The notes beneath the pieces were generated by a model that made no database searches, was not told the DNA's origin, and saw nothing but the letters and a program-made list of their open reading frames with translations. A DNA stretch of 9,188 nucleotides, taken from CALJIC01 sp039805565 (GTDB lineage: Bacteria; Chloroflexota; Chloroflexia; Chloroflexales; Roseiflexaceae). How positions within the stretch are numbered: position 1 is the first letter of the stretch; each line of letters begins with the position of its first letter. Shown here piece after piece: positions 1-6,370 of this stretch. The DNA lies in NCBI GenBank assembly GCA_039805565.1, contig JBDLTZ010000055.1, forward strand, positions 1 through 9,188. Direction: 5' to 3'. A program made the position numbers and the translations under genes.

Positions 1-206
1 TCGGCCTCCATCTGCACGCCGGGGACCTCGGTGGCGCCGAGCACGCGGTTGGCGCTGACCACCAGGCTGGCAACACGACCGGACCGCAGCGCGCGCGGCG
101 GGCCACCCGCCTGCGCGTAGGCCTTCAGAATGGCGGCGTACTCGCGCGCCCAGGCGGGGTCGTCGTGCGGCGTGGCCTGGTGCTCAGTGGGCCGATCACG
201 TGCCAT
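1..206 (-). CDS. SufB/SufD-like Fe-S cluster scaffold protein (N-terminal part, runs off window)
   Basis: Only the first 68 or so codons are present; the gene continues past position 1. The protein starts MARDRPTEHQ and contains the stretch SANRVLGATEVPGV followed by QMEA. This resembles the start of the short SufB/SufD-type scaffolds (one beta-helix protein serving both roles) found in archaea and Chloroflexota, upstream of the usual PVHLCFG-like region, which lies outside the window. In the family, the scaffold binds SufC and assembles Fe-S clusters in the cytoplasm. The ATG at 206-204 overlaps the end of the SufC gene by 11 nt, so the two are surely co-transcribed and probably translationally coupled. 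The identification rests on weak N-terminal similarity plus context; whether it is SufB, SufD or a single SmsB-like protein cannot be decided from the visible part. Confidence 0.72.
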   Translation of the reverse strand, partial: MARDRPTEHQATPHDDPAWAREYAAILKAYAQAGGPPRALRSGRVASLVVSANRVLGATEVPGVQMEA

Positions 207-957
207 CGGAAGCCACCTCCCGCTTACGCCGCGGGCACGCGCCGGCAGCTTCTGTGGACTGGCTGGCAGCCAGCGCGGCGCGTGCCGCTGCAGGACTGCT
301 CGTCAGCACGATCCGTCCGGTGTTGAGTAGCGACGCGCGCGTGGCCACGGCCGCCATCTCGTCACGGTGCGTGATCAGGAGCACTGTGGTGCCATCGTCC
401 GCCATGCGGCGCACTAGCCGGACGACGTCGTCCAGGCTCAGCACGTCCACGCCTGAGTCTGGCTCGTCCAGGATCGCGAGGCGCGGGCGCATGGCGAAGA
501 CCGCCGCGAGCTCGATGCGCTTTCGCTCGCCGCCGCTGAGCGTGGCGTCGACCGGGCGCGGCAGGTAAACCTCGGGCGCGAGGGCGACGGCGGACAGAGC
601 AGCCCAGAGCTGCCCGCGCGTCATGTCCGGCCGCGCGAGAGTCAGGTAGTCACCGACCAGCAAGCCCTCAAAGCGCGCCGGCTCCTGCCAGGCCAGGGTC
701 AGCCCCAGTCGTGCGCGCTCGTGGATGGGCAGGCCGGTGATATCGCGGCCGTCAAAGACGATACGCCCGCGGTCGGGACGGTAGTCGGCGCAGCCCATGA
801 CGGCGTATGCCAGGCTTGACTTGCCGCTGCCGTTCACGCCGAGCAGCGCGTGAATCTCGCCCGGAGCAACCTGGAGCCGAACCGCGTCCAGGATCGCACG
901 GCCGTCACGTGTCAGTGAGACATCCTGGAGCGCCAGCAGTGGCGTCTCATCCATCAT
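196..957 (-). CDS. sufC: SufC-type ABC ATPase of Fe-S cluster assembly
   Basis: Cytoplasmic ATPase that powers a SufB-type scaffold during Fe-S cluster assembly. All ABC motifs are present (numbering from the upstream ATG at 996): Walker A GVNGSGKSS at 53-61, Q-loop LAWQEP around 104, signature LSGGERKR at 153-160, Walker B LAILDEPDSGVD at 173-184 and the H-loop His in LITHR at 210. The D-loop DSGVD and the segment YRPDRGRIVFDGRDITGLP match SufC rather than transport ATPases. Canonical SufC has THYQR after the H-loop; here it is THRDEM, a small departure. I place the start at the ATG at 957-955: it is preceded by GGAGGCGGCGC and overlaps the end of the SufT-like gene by 11 nt. The ATG three bases on (954) is equally possible; the one at 996 lacks a ribosome site. 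The C-terminal 25 residues are a basic extension whose codons overlap the next gene. Function is confident. Confidence 0.9.
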   Translation of the reverse strand: MMDETPLLALQDVSLTRDGRAILDAVRLQVAPGEIHALLGVNGSGKSSLAYAVMGCADYRPDRGRIVFDGRDITGLPIHERARLGLTLAWQEPARFEGLLVGDYLTLARPDMTRGQLWAALSAVALAPEVYLPRPVDATLSGGERKRIELAAVFAMRPRLAILDEPDSGVDVLSLDDVVRLVRRMADDGTTVLLITHRDEMAAVATRASLLNTGRIVLTSSPAAARAALAASQSTEAAGACPRRKREVASDGT

Positions 958-1309
958 GCGCCGCCTCCCGCCCTCCTTCGCCGCTGGGGCGCTCATCGCC
1001 CTCGCTAAGCCAGGCGCGCCACGGCGCGGCGGAGACCTGCGACTCAGGCATATCGACCACCTGAACCGTCACCGCCGTCACCCCGGTTACGTCCCGCGCT
1101 GCCGCACACACTTCCTCCACCAGCACGTCGGCCAGCGGGCAGCCGGGCGTGGTGAGTGCTAAGTCGATGGCGACGCGATCGCCCAGGACTTCCACGGATC
1201 GAATCATGCCGAGGTCCACCAGGCGCACGCCCAGCTCCGGATCGACGACGGACTGGAGCGCATCCCAGATTGCGAGCTCGAGCTCTGCAGATGTGCGTGG
1301 TGATGACAT
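947..1309 (-). CDS. MIP18/DUF59 family protein, SufT-like Fe-S maturation factor
   Basis: A 120-residue protein of the MIP18 (DUF59) family, whose members (SufT, PaaD, Cia2-like) assist loading of Fe-S clusters. Visible family marks: the helix ELAIWDALQSV, then VDPELGVRLVDLGMI, the strand pair EVLGDRVAIDLAL, and TTPGCPL with the conserved Cys, followed by the helix VLVEEVCAAA. After the domain there is a short polar tail ending REAAHDG. Length suits a single-domain family member. An upstream GTG at 1360 is in frame but lacks a ribosome site, while the ATG at 1309-1307 follows AGGGGGAG, so I use the latter. It is the first gene of the overlapping SufT-like/SufC/SufB-like operon, which supports a role in Fe-S assembly rather than aromatic degradation (PaaD). 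Confidence 0.85.
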   Translation of the reverse strand: MSSPRTSAELELAIWDALQSVVDPELGVRLVDLGMIRSVEVLGDRVAIDLALTTPGCPLADVLVEEVCAAARDVTGVTAVTVQVVDMPESQVSAAPWRAWLSEGDERPSGEGGREAAHDG

Positions 1310-2203
1310 CGTCTCCCCCTGTGAGCTGATTCTGTCCCCGCCTGTGCGCAGGTTCTCCACGTCGGCAGGCCAGCTTGGCGTGCCACCTCTCGCTCAGCTC
1401 AGATGTAGGGTGTGGTCAGCAGGAAGAACCTGGAGAAAGGTGGAAGGGGAAGCACGGACTACGCAGCTTGCGGACATGGTAGCGCGAAGGGTACCGAGTG
1501 GGAGAAAAGAACGGCATACACCCGGCGCAGATACGTTAACCGGAGACGGCAGAACACGTGGTGGTGTGATCTCCTTCTGACATAGCGGTATGTTTCCTGC
1601 ACGAACGCCCAGGTGGCCCTATACTCCTCCGGTAGATGAGCTCCATCCTATGCTGGTGTTGTCCCGAAATACCACCTCATTGCACCCCATATGCCTCTCG
1701 CCTCATCCTCGGGACAGCCCAGTCGCAGGCAGTTGTTCATGCTTGCCCGTGGCGGCACCCACCCTGTGCGGCCGATATGAGCAGGAGAGGCAACGATGAA
1801 CACACATGCCAGCGTCGAAGCCATCCCGAAGAAGGAGGCGCTCCGCCTCTGTCTAGAGATCCGTGCCGAGAACCGGCGCAGGTGACTCAGTCTCGCGGCG
1901 ATGCCGTGCTGGGGCTGTGTGCGGTTCTCGAAAGGTGACCCGGAGAGGAGGTGTGTGAGCAGGGTGCCAGGCTATCGCGGCTGTACGCTGGTGAACGCAC
2001 GCTACGACCGCGCACGAGGATCGGTGCCACGGACACGGTGCGCGCGGGGAAAGACGAAACTCCCGCTCCCTCGGATGATGCCGTCAACACGGAGCGATCG
2101 GCCGGCGCTCGTTTGCTGCTCGTGAGGTCAGGGGGCGTGCTGCCGCGTCTGCTGGACAGGAGTGGCGCAACATGCAGCAGGCGTGCGCCAAGGAGGCACG
2201 GCT
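1310..2203. other. Long intergenic region between the Suf operon and the mgtA unit
   Basis: About 0.9 kb with no convincing large gene on either strand; the open frames here have irregular codon use and no family resemblance. The two flanking units diverge, so both promoters should lie here. Items seen: an imperfect hairpin at 1364-1384 (GGCA/TGCC and GCCA/TGGC arms, one mismatch) in the leader of the Suf operon; a short ACATA-GCGG-TATGT inverted repeat near 1580-1593; a TATACT sequence at 1620-1625 that could be a plus-strand -10 box, but with no good -35; a 29-codon ORF at 1796-1885; and a 7-bp stem TGGCGCA/TGCGCCA at 2163-2169 and 2184-2190 just before the ribosome site of the 51-codon ORF. 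I could not recognise an M-box or any other riboswitch. Confidence 0.5.
1796..1885 (+). CDS. Candidate 29-residue leader peptide or gene remnant
   Basis: ATG at 1796 preceded by CAGGAGAGGCAACG, a usable ribosome site. The peptide starts MNTHASVEAIPKKEALRLC and ends in three arginines before TGA at 1883. A 6-bp stem with a 3-nt loop (GAGGCG/CGCCTC, 1835-1849) lies inside it. Past the stop, the +2 frame reads VTQSRGDAVLGLCAVLER before a TGA at 1936, a helical-looking continuation, so this may be the start of a decayed gene rather than a functional leader. It lies about 450 nt before mgtA. No homology recognised; evidence is only the ribosome site. Confidence 0.25.
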   Translation: MNTHASVEAIPKKEALRLCLEIRAENRRR

Positions 2204-2359
2204 GTGAAGGCAACAGACGATCTGTGGGGAGTTGGTGCACCAGTGACTGGCGGTATCCAAGCGCATGCCGGGATACAGCAGCTGGATCTGATTGGGGTGG
2301 AGCTGGCCATCCCTGGGGTGGTGTTGATCATCGGCGGAGATGACCATCACGATGCCTAG
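2204..2359 (+). CDS. Candidate 51-residue small membrane protein overlapping mgtA
   Basis: Not recognised as any known family. A GTG at 2204 follows AGGAGG (2191-2196) with a 7-nt spacer, which is ideal, and a 7-bp stem (2163-2190) ends directly before that ribosome site. The 51-residue product starts VKATDDLWGVG, has one hydrophobic stretch LIGVELAIPGVVLIIGG (about residues 29-45) and ends with an acidic, His-containing tail DDHHDA that could bind metal. It ends at 2359, 20 nt inside the mgtA reading frame, so the two would be translationally coupled. By analogy, enterobacterial MgtA is controlled by small proteins and leader peptides (MgtS, MgtL), but there is no sequence similarity to either. 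Codon use is less biased towards G/C third positions than in mgtA, so a non-coding explanation remains possible. Confidence 0.42.
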   Translation: MKATDDLWGVGAPVTGGIQAHAGIQQLDLIGVELAIPGVVLIIGGDDHHDA

Positions 2360-4958
2360 CCTGCTACTGCGCACAGGTAGGGCCTTGAGACCTGGCAATC
2401 TCCAGGACGTACTGCCACCGGCGCCGGCGGCATACTGGAGCCTGGAACCCGAGCGGCTGCTGATCGCGCTGCACACGTCGGCTACAGGCCTTTCGGCCGA
2501 GGATGCCACGCAACGCCTCACGCGGTACGGACCGAACGCTGTGCACGTTCAGCGCGAGATGACGGTGTTCAGCCTGCTGCTCAACCAGGTCAAGAGCCCA
2601 CTCGTGCTCATGCTTCTCTTTGCCGCCGTGATCTCCGTCTTCGCGGGGGAGTGGACCGACGCTGCGATCGTGCTCGCCGTGGTTCTGGGGAGCACGGTTC
2701 TTGGATTCGGGCAGGAGTATCGCGCCAGGAACGCCGTCGAGCTGCTGCGATCGAAGGTCACCGTTCGCTCGACGGTCCTGCGCAGCGGGAGCACGGAGCA
2801 CCTTCCTTCTGAGCAGTTGGTGCCGGGCGATATCGTACTGCTCTCGGCCGGGAGCCTGATCCCCGCCGATGGCGTGGTGCTGGAGGCCAATGACTGCTTC
2901 GTCAACCAGGCGCTGCTCACTGGCGAAAGCTTCCCGGTGGAACGGACACCCGGCGCCGTTCCGGCAGGCGCCAGCCTCCCCGAGCGCACCAACTGCGTCT
3001 TCATGGGCACGAGCGTGCGCAGCGGTACGGCGCGCGCACTGATTGTGCAGACTGGCAAGGCGACCGTGTTCGGGCAGCTCGCAGAGAGGCTCAGCCTGCG
3101 GCCGCCGCAGACCGAGTTCGAGCGCGGCGTCCAGCGGTTTGGGTACCTGCTGACGCAGGTCATGCTCGTCATGGTCGTCATCGTCCTGGCGGTCAACATG
3201 CTGCTTCACAAGCCCGCGATCGACTCCCTGCTCTTCGCGCTAGCGCTCGCAGTTGGCCTCACGCCCGAGCTTCTGCCCGCCATCATCAGCATCACCCTCG
3301 CCCACGGCGCGCAGCAGATGGCCAGCCGCGGCGTGATTGTGCGGCGGCTGAACGCGATCGAGAACTTCGGCAGCATGGACGTGCTCTGCACCGATAAGAC
3401 CGGCACGCTCACGCAAGGGGTCGTCCGGCTGAACGACGCCCTCGGCTGTGACGGCCGTGACTCCCCCGCGGCGCTGCGCGCCGCCTTCCTCAACGCCACC
3501 TTTCAGACCGGCCTGAGCAACCCGCTGGATGAGGCTATCATCACGCACGCGCAGCAGGCGGGTCTCAGCGTGGGCGCTGAGGAGAAGCGCGGCGAGATAC
3601 CCTACGACTTCACGCGCAAGCGCCTGAGCGTGGCCGCGGCTGGCCCGCAGGGTGATATCACGCTCATCACCAAGGGCGCGCTCGAGCCGCTGCTGCAGAT
3701 CTGCACGCAGGTCGCGGTGGGATCAGTTGTCTGCCCAATGGACGGCCCACAGCGGGACATGATCGAGGGGCGCTTCAATGATTGGAGCAGCCAGGGCTTC
3801 CGGGTGCTGGGCCTGGCGACGAAGGCGCTCCCCCGGGACGCCAGCCTGATTGCTGCCGCTGATGAGCGTGACCTTGTCTTCCTGGGCTTCCTGCTCTTCT
3901 TCGACCCACCCAAGCTCGACGTGCCGCAGACGATCCGTGACCTGGCGCAGCGAGGCGTGCAGATCAAGATCATCACCGGGGATAGCCATGTGGTGGCGCG
4001 GCACGTCGCAGACGCGGTGCAGCTCCCGGTGCGCGGCGTGCTGACCGGGAGCGCCCTGAACGACATGCGCGACGAGGCGCTGTGGCACGCCGCCGAGCGC
4101 ACGACGATCTTCGCCGAAGTAGACCCCAACCAGAAGGAGCGCATCATCCTTGCGTTACGCAAGACCGGGCACGTGGTCGGCTACATGGGCGATGGCATCA
4201 ACGACGCACCTGCGCTGCATGCCGCCGACGTGGGGATCTCGGTGGACACGGCGGTGGATGTGGCCAAGAACGCCGCCGACTTCGTGCTGCTGAGGCAGGA
4301 CCTGGACATCCTGCGCGAGGGCATCGACGAGGGCCGCGTGACGTTCGCCAACACCCTCAAGTACATCCTCACGACCACCAGCGCGAACTTCGGCAACATG
4401 TTCAGCATGGCCGGGGCGTCGGTCCTCCTGCCGTTCCTGCCGCTGCTGGCGCCGCAGATCCTGCTCAACAACTTCCTCTCCGACATCCCGGCCGCCACGA
4501 TCGCCGGCGACCGCGTGGACCGTGAGTGGGTGGAGCAGCCTCGCCGTTGGGACACCGCCTTCATCCGGAACTACATGGTGCTCTTCGGTCTGGTCAGCTC
4601 GATCTTCGACTTCCTGACCTTCGGGGCGCTGCTGTTCCTCTTCCGCGCGTCGCCGGTCCAGTTCCGCACCGGGTGGTTCATCGAGTCGCTGCTGACCGAG
4701 CTGGTCATCGCGCTCGTCGTGCGCACCCGCCAGGTGTTCTTCCGCAGCCGCCCGAGCACACCCCTGCTGGTAAGCACGGTGCTGGTGATCGCCGTGACCC
4801 TTGCTCTACCCTACCTCCCTGTCAACGCGCTGTTTGGCTTCGTTCCACTGCCTGCACCGCTCATGGCGACGCTGCTTGGCCTCACGGGGCTCTACATCCT
4901 GGTGACCGAAGCGGCGAAGCGCTACTTCTATACGCGTATCGAGCCCTCGACCGCCTGA
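2340..4958 (+). CDS. mgtA: MgtA-type Mg2+-importing P-type ATPase (P3B)
   Basis: Complete 872-residue inner-membrane ATPase that imports Mg2+ at the cost of ATP. Motifs in order: cation ATPase N-domain around 33-70; TM1-2 at about 86-127; actuator TGES at 194-197; FMGTSVRSGTA at 221-231; TM3-4 with LTPELLP at 307-313; phosphorylation site CTDKTGTLTQ with Asp352; FLNATFQTGLSNPLD at 383-397; IPYDFTRKRLSV, nucleotide-binding KGA at 445-447; TGDS at 546-549; MGDGINDAP at 616-624; then six C-terminal TM segments. Strings such as NFGSMDVLCTDKTGTLTQ and the C-terminal RTGWFIESLLTEL and VVRTRQV closely parallel E. coli MgtA, which excludes Ca2+ or K+ pumps. TM6 reads NNFLSD where E. coli has QNLLYD. 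Start uncertain: ATG 2340 has GGCGGAG almost touching it, ATG 2352 has GGAG 12 nt away; neither is well spaced, which suggests coupling to the overlapping upstream ORF. Confidence 0.95.
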   Translation: MTITMPSLLLRTGRALRPGNLQDVLPPAPAAYWSLEPERLLIALHTSATGLSAEDATQRLTRYGPNAVHVQREMTVFSLLLNQVKSPLVLMLLFAAVISVFAGEWTDAAIVLAVVLGSTVLGFGQEYRARNAVELLRSKVTVRSTVLRSGSTEHLPSEQLVPGDIVLLSAGSLIPADGVVLEANDCFVNQALLTGESFPVERTPGAVPAGASLPERTNCVFMGTSVRSGTARALIVQTGKATVFGQLAERLSLRPPQTEFERGVQRFGYLLTQVMLVMVVIVLAVNMLLHKPAIDSLLFALALAVGLTPELLPAIISITLAHGAQQMASRGVIVRRLNAIENFGSMDVLCTDKTGTLTQGVVRLNDALGCDGRDSPAALRAAFLNATFQTGLSNPLDEAIITHAQQAGLSVGAEEKRGEIPYDFTRKRLSVAAAGPQGDITLITKGALEPLLQICTQVAVGSVVCPMDGPQRDMIEGRFNDWSSQGFRVLGLATKALPRDASLIAAADERDLVFLGFLLFFDPPKLDVPQTIRDLAQRGVQIKIITGDSHVVARHVADAVQLPVRGVLTGSALNDMRDEALWHAAERTTIFAEVDPNQKERIILALRKTGHVVGYMGDGINDAPALHAADVGISVDTAVDVAKNAADFVLLRQDLDILREGIDEGRVTFANTLKYILTTTSANFGNMFSMAGASVLLPFLPLLAPQILLNNFLSDIPAATIAGDRVDREWVEQPRRWDTAFIRNYMVLFGLVSSIFDFLTFGALLFLFRASPVQFRTGWFIESLLTELVIALVVRTRQVFFRSRPSTPLLVSTVLVIAVTLALPYLPVNALFGFVPLPAPLMATLLGLTGLYILVTEAAKRYFYTRIEPSTA

Positions 4959-4971
4959 TACGCCAGAGCCG

Positions 4972-5000
4972 GCGGGTCGTGTCATTGGTGCGCGGCCCGC
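4972..5000 (+). terminator. Possible weak terminator after mgtA
   Basis: Fourteen bases after the mgtA stop, GCGGGTC (4972-4978) can pair with GGCCCGC (4994-5000), seven pairs with one G-T wobble, around a 15-nt loop. There is no T-run after it, so it is a poor intrinsic terminator. It is the only GC-rich stem near the mgtA stop. Confidence 0.22.
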
Positions 5001-5275
5001 TCCCAACACGCCACCTGCGCGGCCGCCGAAGAAGTCATCGGCCGCCTATAGCACCCTCTGCACACTGCGTTACCGCAGTGCTACGCCGATCACACGCCGT
5101 GCTGCTAGACTGTGTGCAGATTGGGGTGCCGACCGCCTGTTCTGCCTGCCGCACAGCGACCTCTCCTCGCACCCACACTGCACCCGCCATGCACCTCATT
5201 CATCCGATCGGGCCTGGACTGTCGGGTTGCGGCAGTCGCGCGTACTCGCCTCAAGCGGCATCTCGATCTGCTGTC

Positions 5276-5303
5276 TTGAGATGGAGGGAGGTGCGTCTAC
5301 CAT
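5276..5303 (+). promoter_or_regulatory. Sigma-70-like promoter of the lipoprotein gene
   Basis: TTGAGA (5276-5281, five of six bases of TTGACA) and TACCAT (5298-5303, four of six of TATAAT) are 16 nt apart. A start of transcription near 5310 would leave a leader of about 25 nt ending in AGGAGG (5322-5327), 6 nt before the ATG. An inverted repeat CTCAAG (5250-5255)/CTTGAG (5275-5280) overlaps the -35 and might be an operator. Prediction from sequence only. Confidence 0.4.
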
Positions 5304-5333
5304 CACGCCCATCACATAGGAAGGAGGAGTGAG

Positions 5334-6188
5334 ATGAACACGGAAATGAGACCTCACGCTCCCGTGCTGCTCGCACGTCTGATACTGGTCGCCCTGTTGG
5401 TGGTCAGCTTGGCCGCGTGTGCATCAACCCGAGCGCCAACCCAGGCCGCACCAACCGCATCGGGACCGCAGCCCACGGCCAGTGCCGGCCCGGCGCAGCT
5501 CGCCAACCCAGCCTCAGTGTACTGCCGCGACCAGGGCTACACCCTGGAGCTGCGCACCGACCCCTCGGGCGGCCAGTACGGCGTGTGCGTCCTGGCTCCC
5601 GGCGTCGAATGCGAGGAATGGGCGTTCTACCGCCACGAGTGCGGTCCTGGAGCGGGCGCAACCGACGCCGTGACTGCCACGACGGAGATCACGTACCGGC
5701 CGGCGCCCTCCTCGGCAGAGTCGCGCCAGGGCTGGTGCATGAGCAGCTCGCTCGCCGCCTGGCGCCCCGATGCGTGGCGCTGCATGGTGGACAGCGAGAT
5801 CTACGATCCGTGCTTCGCGGTCCCTGGCGCGAGCGAGAGCGTGATCTGCGGCGCCGACCCGACAACTGGAAGTGCCGGCTTCACCCTCAGGCTGACACAG
5901 CCGTTGACCGCGGCCGACGTGCCGCAAGCTACCACCACCCACGCCTGGATGCTCGAGCTCGCTGATGGCACGATCTGCGGCTACGCGACTGGCGCCACAG
6001 GCGGAGTAGGCGACAAGCGCATCAACTACCTGTGCCAGAGCGCCGACCCGAGCCAGCGCAGGGCGATCCTGGGAGACCTGCAGGCGGGGACGGTCTGGAC
6101 AGCCGAGCTGGCGGTGATCACCCCCGGCGCGGCGGGTCCTGAGGTGACAGAGTCGCACACTGTGTCCGTGCGCACGCTCTGGCGGTAG
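5334..6188 (+). CDS. Cys-rich DUF333-domain lipoprotein
   Basis: A 284-residue exported lipoprotein of unknown function. Residues 1-28 are a signal peptide (basic start, hydrophobic ARLILVALLVVS) with lipobox LAAC, lipid attachment at Cys29, followed by a Thr/Ala/Pro linker to about 55. Residues 57-103 (ANPASVYCRDQGY, then GGQYGVCVL and CEEWAFYRHEC) match DUF333, a short domain seen in so-called putative hemolysins. Residues 131-284 form a second Cys-containing domain with WCMSSSLAAW, YDPCFAVPG, LELADGTICGYATG and RINYLCQ, which I do not recognise by name. After Cys29 there are ten cysteines, an even number suited to disulfides outside the membrane. ATG 5334 is set by AGGAGG with 6-nt spacing. 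The gene has its own promoter and ends at a strong hairpin, so it looks monocistronic. The hemolysin label of DUF333 is not experimental evidence for toxicity. Confidence 0.87.
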   Translation: MNTEMRPHAPVLLARLILVALLVVSLAACASTRAPTQAAPTASGPQPTASAGPAQLANPASVYCRDQGYTLELRTDPSGGQYGVCVLAPGVECEEWAFYRHECGPGAGATDAVTATTEITYRPAPSSAESRQGWCMSSSLAAWRPDAWRCMVDSEIYDPCFAVPGASESVICGADPTTGSAGFTLRLTQPLTAADVPQATTTHAWMLELADGTICGYATGATGGVGDKRINYLCQSADPSQRRAILGDLQAGTVWTAELAVITPGAAGPEVTESHTVSVRTLWR

Positions 6189-6223
6189 TGCAGCGCCGCA
6201 GATGTTCGTCTGGAGTCTGAAAG

Positions 6224-6255
6224 AGCTCTCGCGCGCCTTCTAGCGCGCGAGAGCT
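6224..6255. terminator. Hairpin terminator after the lipoprotein gene
   Basis: A perfect 13-bp inverted repeat, AGCTCTCGCGCGC (6224-6236) and GCGCGCGAGAGCT (6243-6255), around a 6-nt loop CTTCTA. It sits 36 nt after the lipoprotein stop and between two convergent genes. Short T-rich flanks are present on both sides (TTCCC on plus, CTTTC on minus) but no long T-run. Most likely a terminator acting mainly on the plus strand, perhaps on both. Confidence 0.65.
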
Positions 6256-6296
6256 TCCCATGTTCGACGCCGGCACGTTCCGTAACGCGCAGCGTC

Positions 6297-6320
6297 ACGC
6301 CAGCGGTGGAGCGCTGGCGT
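6297..6320. terminator. Second hairpin, likely terminator of the GerMN gene
   Basis: Perfect 9-bp inverted repeat ACGCCAGCG (6297-6305)/CGCTGGCGT (6312-6320) with a 6-nt loop, 51 nt past the stop of the minus-strand GerMN gene. No T-run follows on the minus strand. With the 13-bp hairpin it forms a pair of back-to-back stems between convergent genes. Confidence 0.45.
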
Positions 6321-6370
6321 TGCCGGCGCTGGTGATGCCTTCCGCCAGCCCCCGCCTGGCGATCACGCAC

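Larger units (their letters stand above)
4959..5333 (+). other. Spacer between mgtA and the lipoprotein gene, with nested hairpins
   Basis: The 375-nt spacer has no convincing gene; the one long frame crossing it continues from a shadow frame of mgtA. It contains a perfect 7-bp stem with a 4-nt loop, CACTGCG TTAC CGCAGTG (5063-5080), and a perfect 9-bp long-range pair TCTGCACAC (5057-5065) with GTGTGCAGA (5112-5120). The two share bases 5063-5065, so they cannot both be fully formed. A promoter and ribosome site for the next gene sit at the right end. Confidence 0.45.

Noticed and set aside
1636..1938. 100-codon Cys/Pro-rich plus-strand frame
   Set aside because: No ribosome site, no motif, composition unlike the real genes in the window.
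1900..2200. Possible M-box Mg2+ riboswitch before mgtA
   Set aside because: I could not find the conserved core segments of the M-box; only scattered short similarities such as ACGGACACGG are present.
2364..3209. Long minus-strand frame opposite mgtA
   Set aside because: Antisense shadow; low-complexity charged product, while the plus strand encodes all P-type ATPase motifs.
4526..5332. Long plus-strand frame running from inside mgtA to the lipoprotein gene
   Set aside because: Its first half is a shadow frame of mgtA, its product is Arg/Pro/His-rich without motifs, and its end lies in spacer and promoter sequence.
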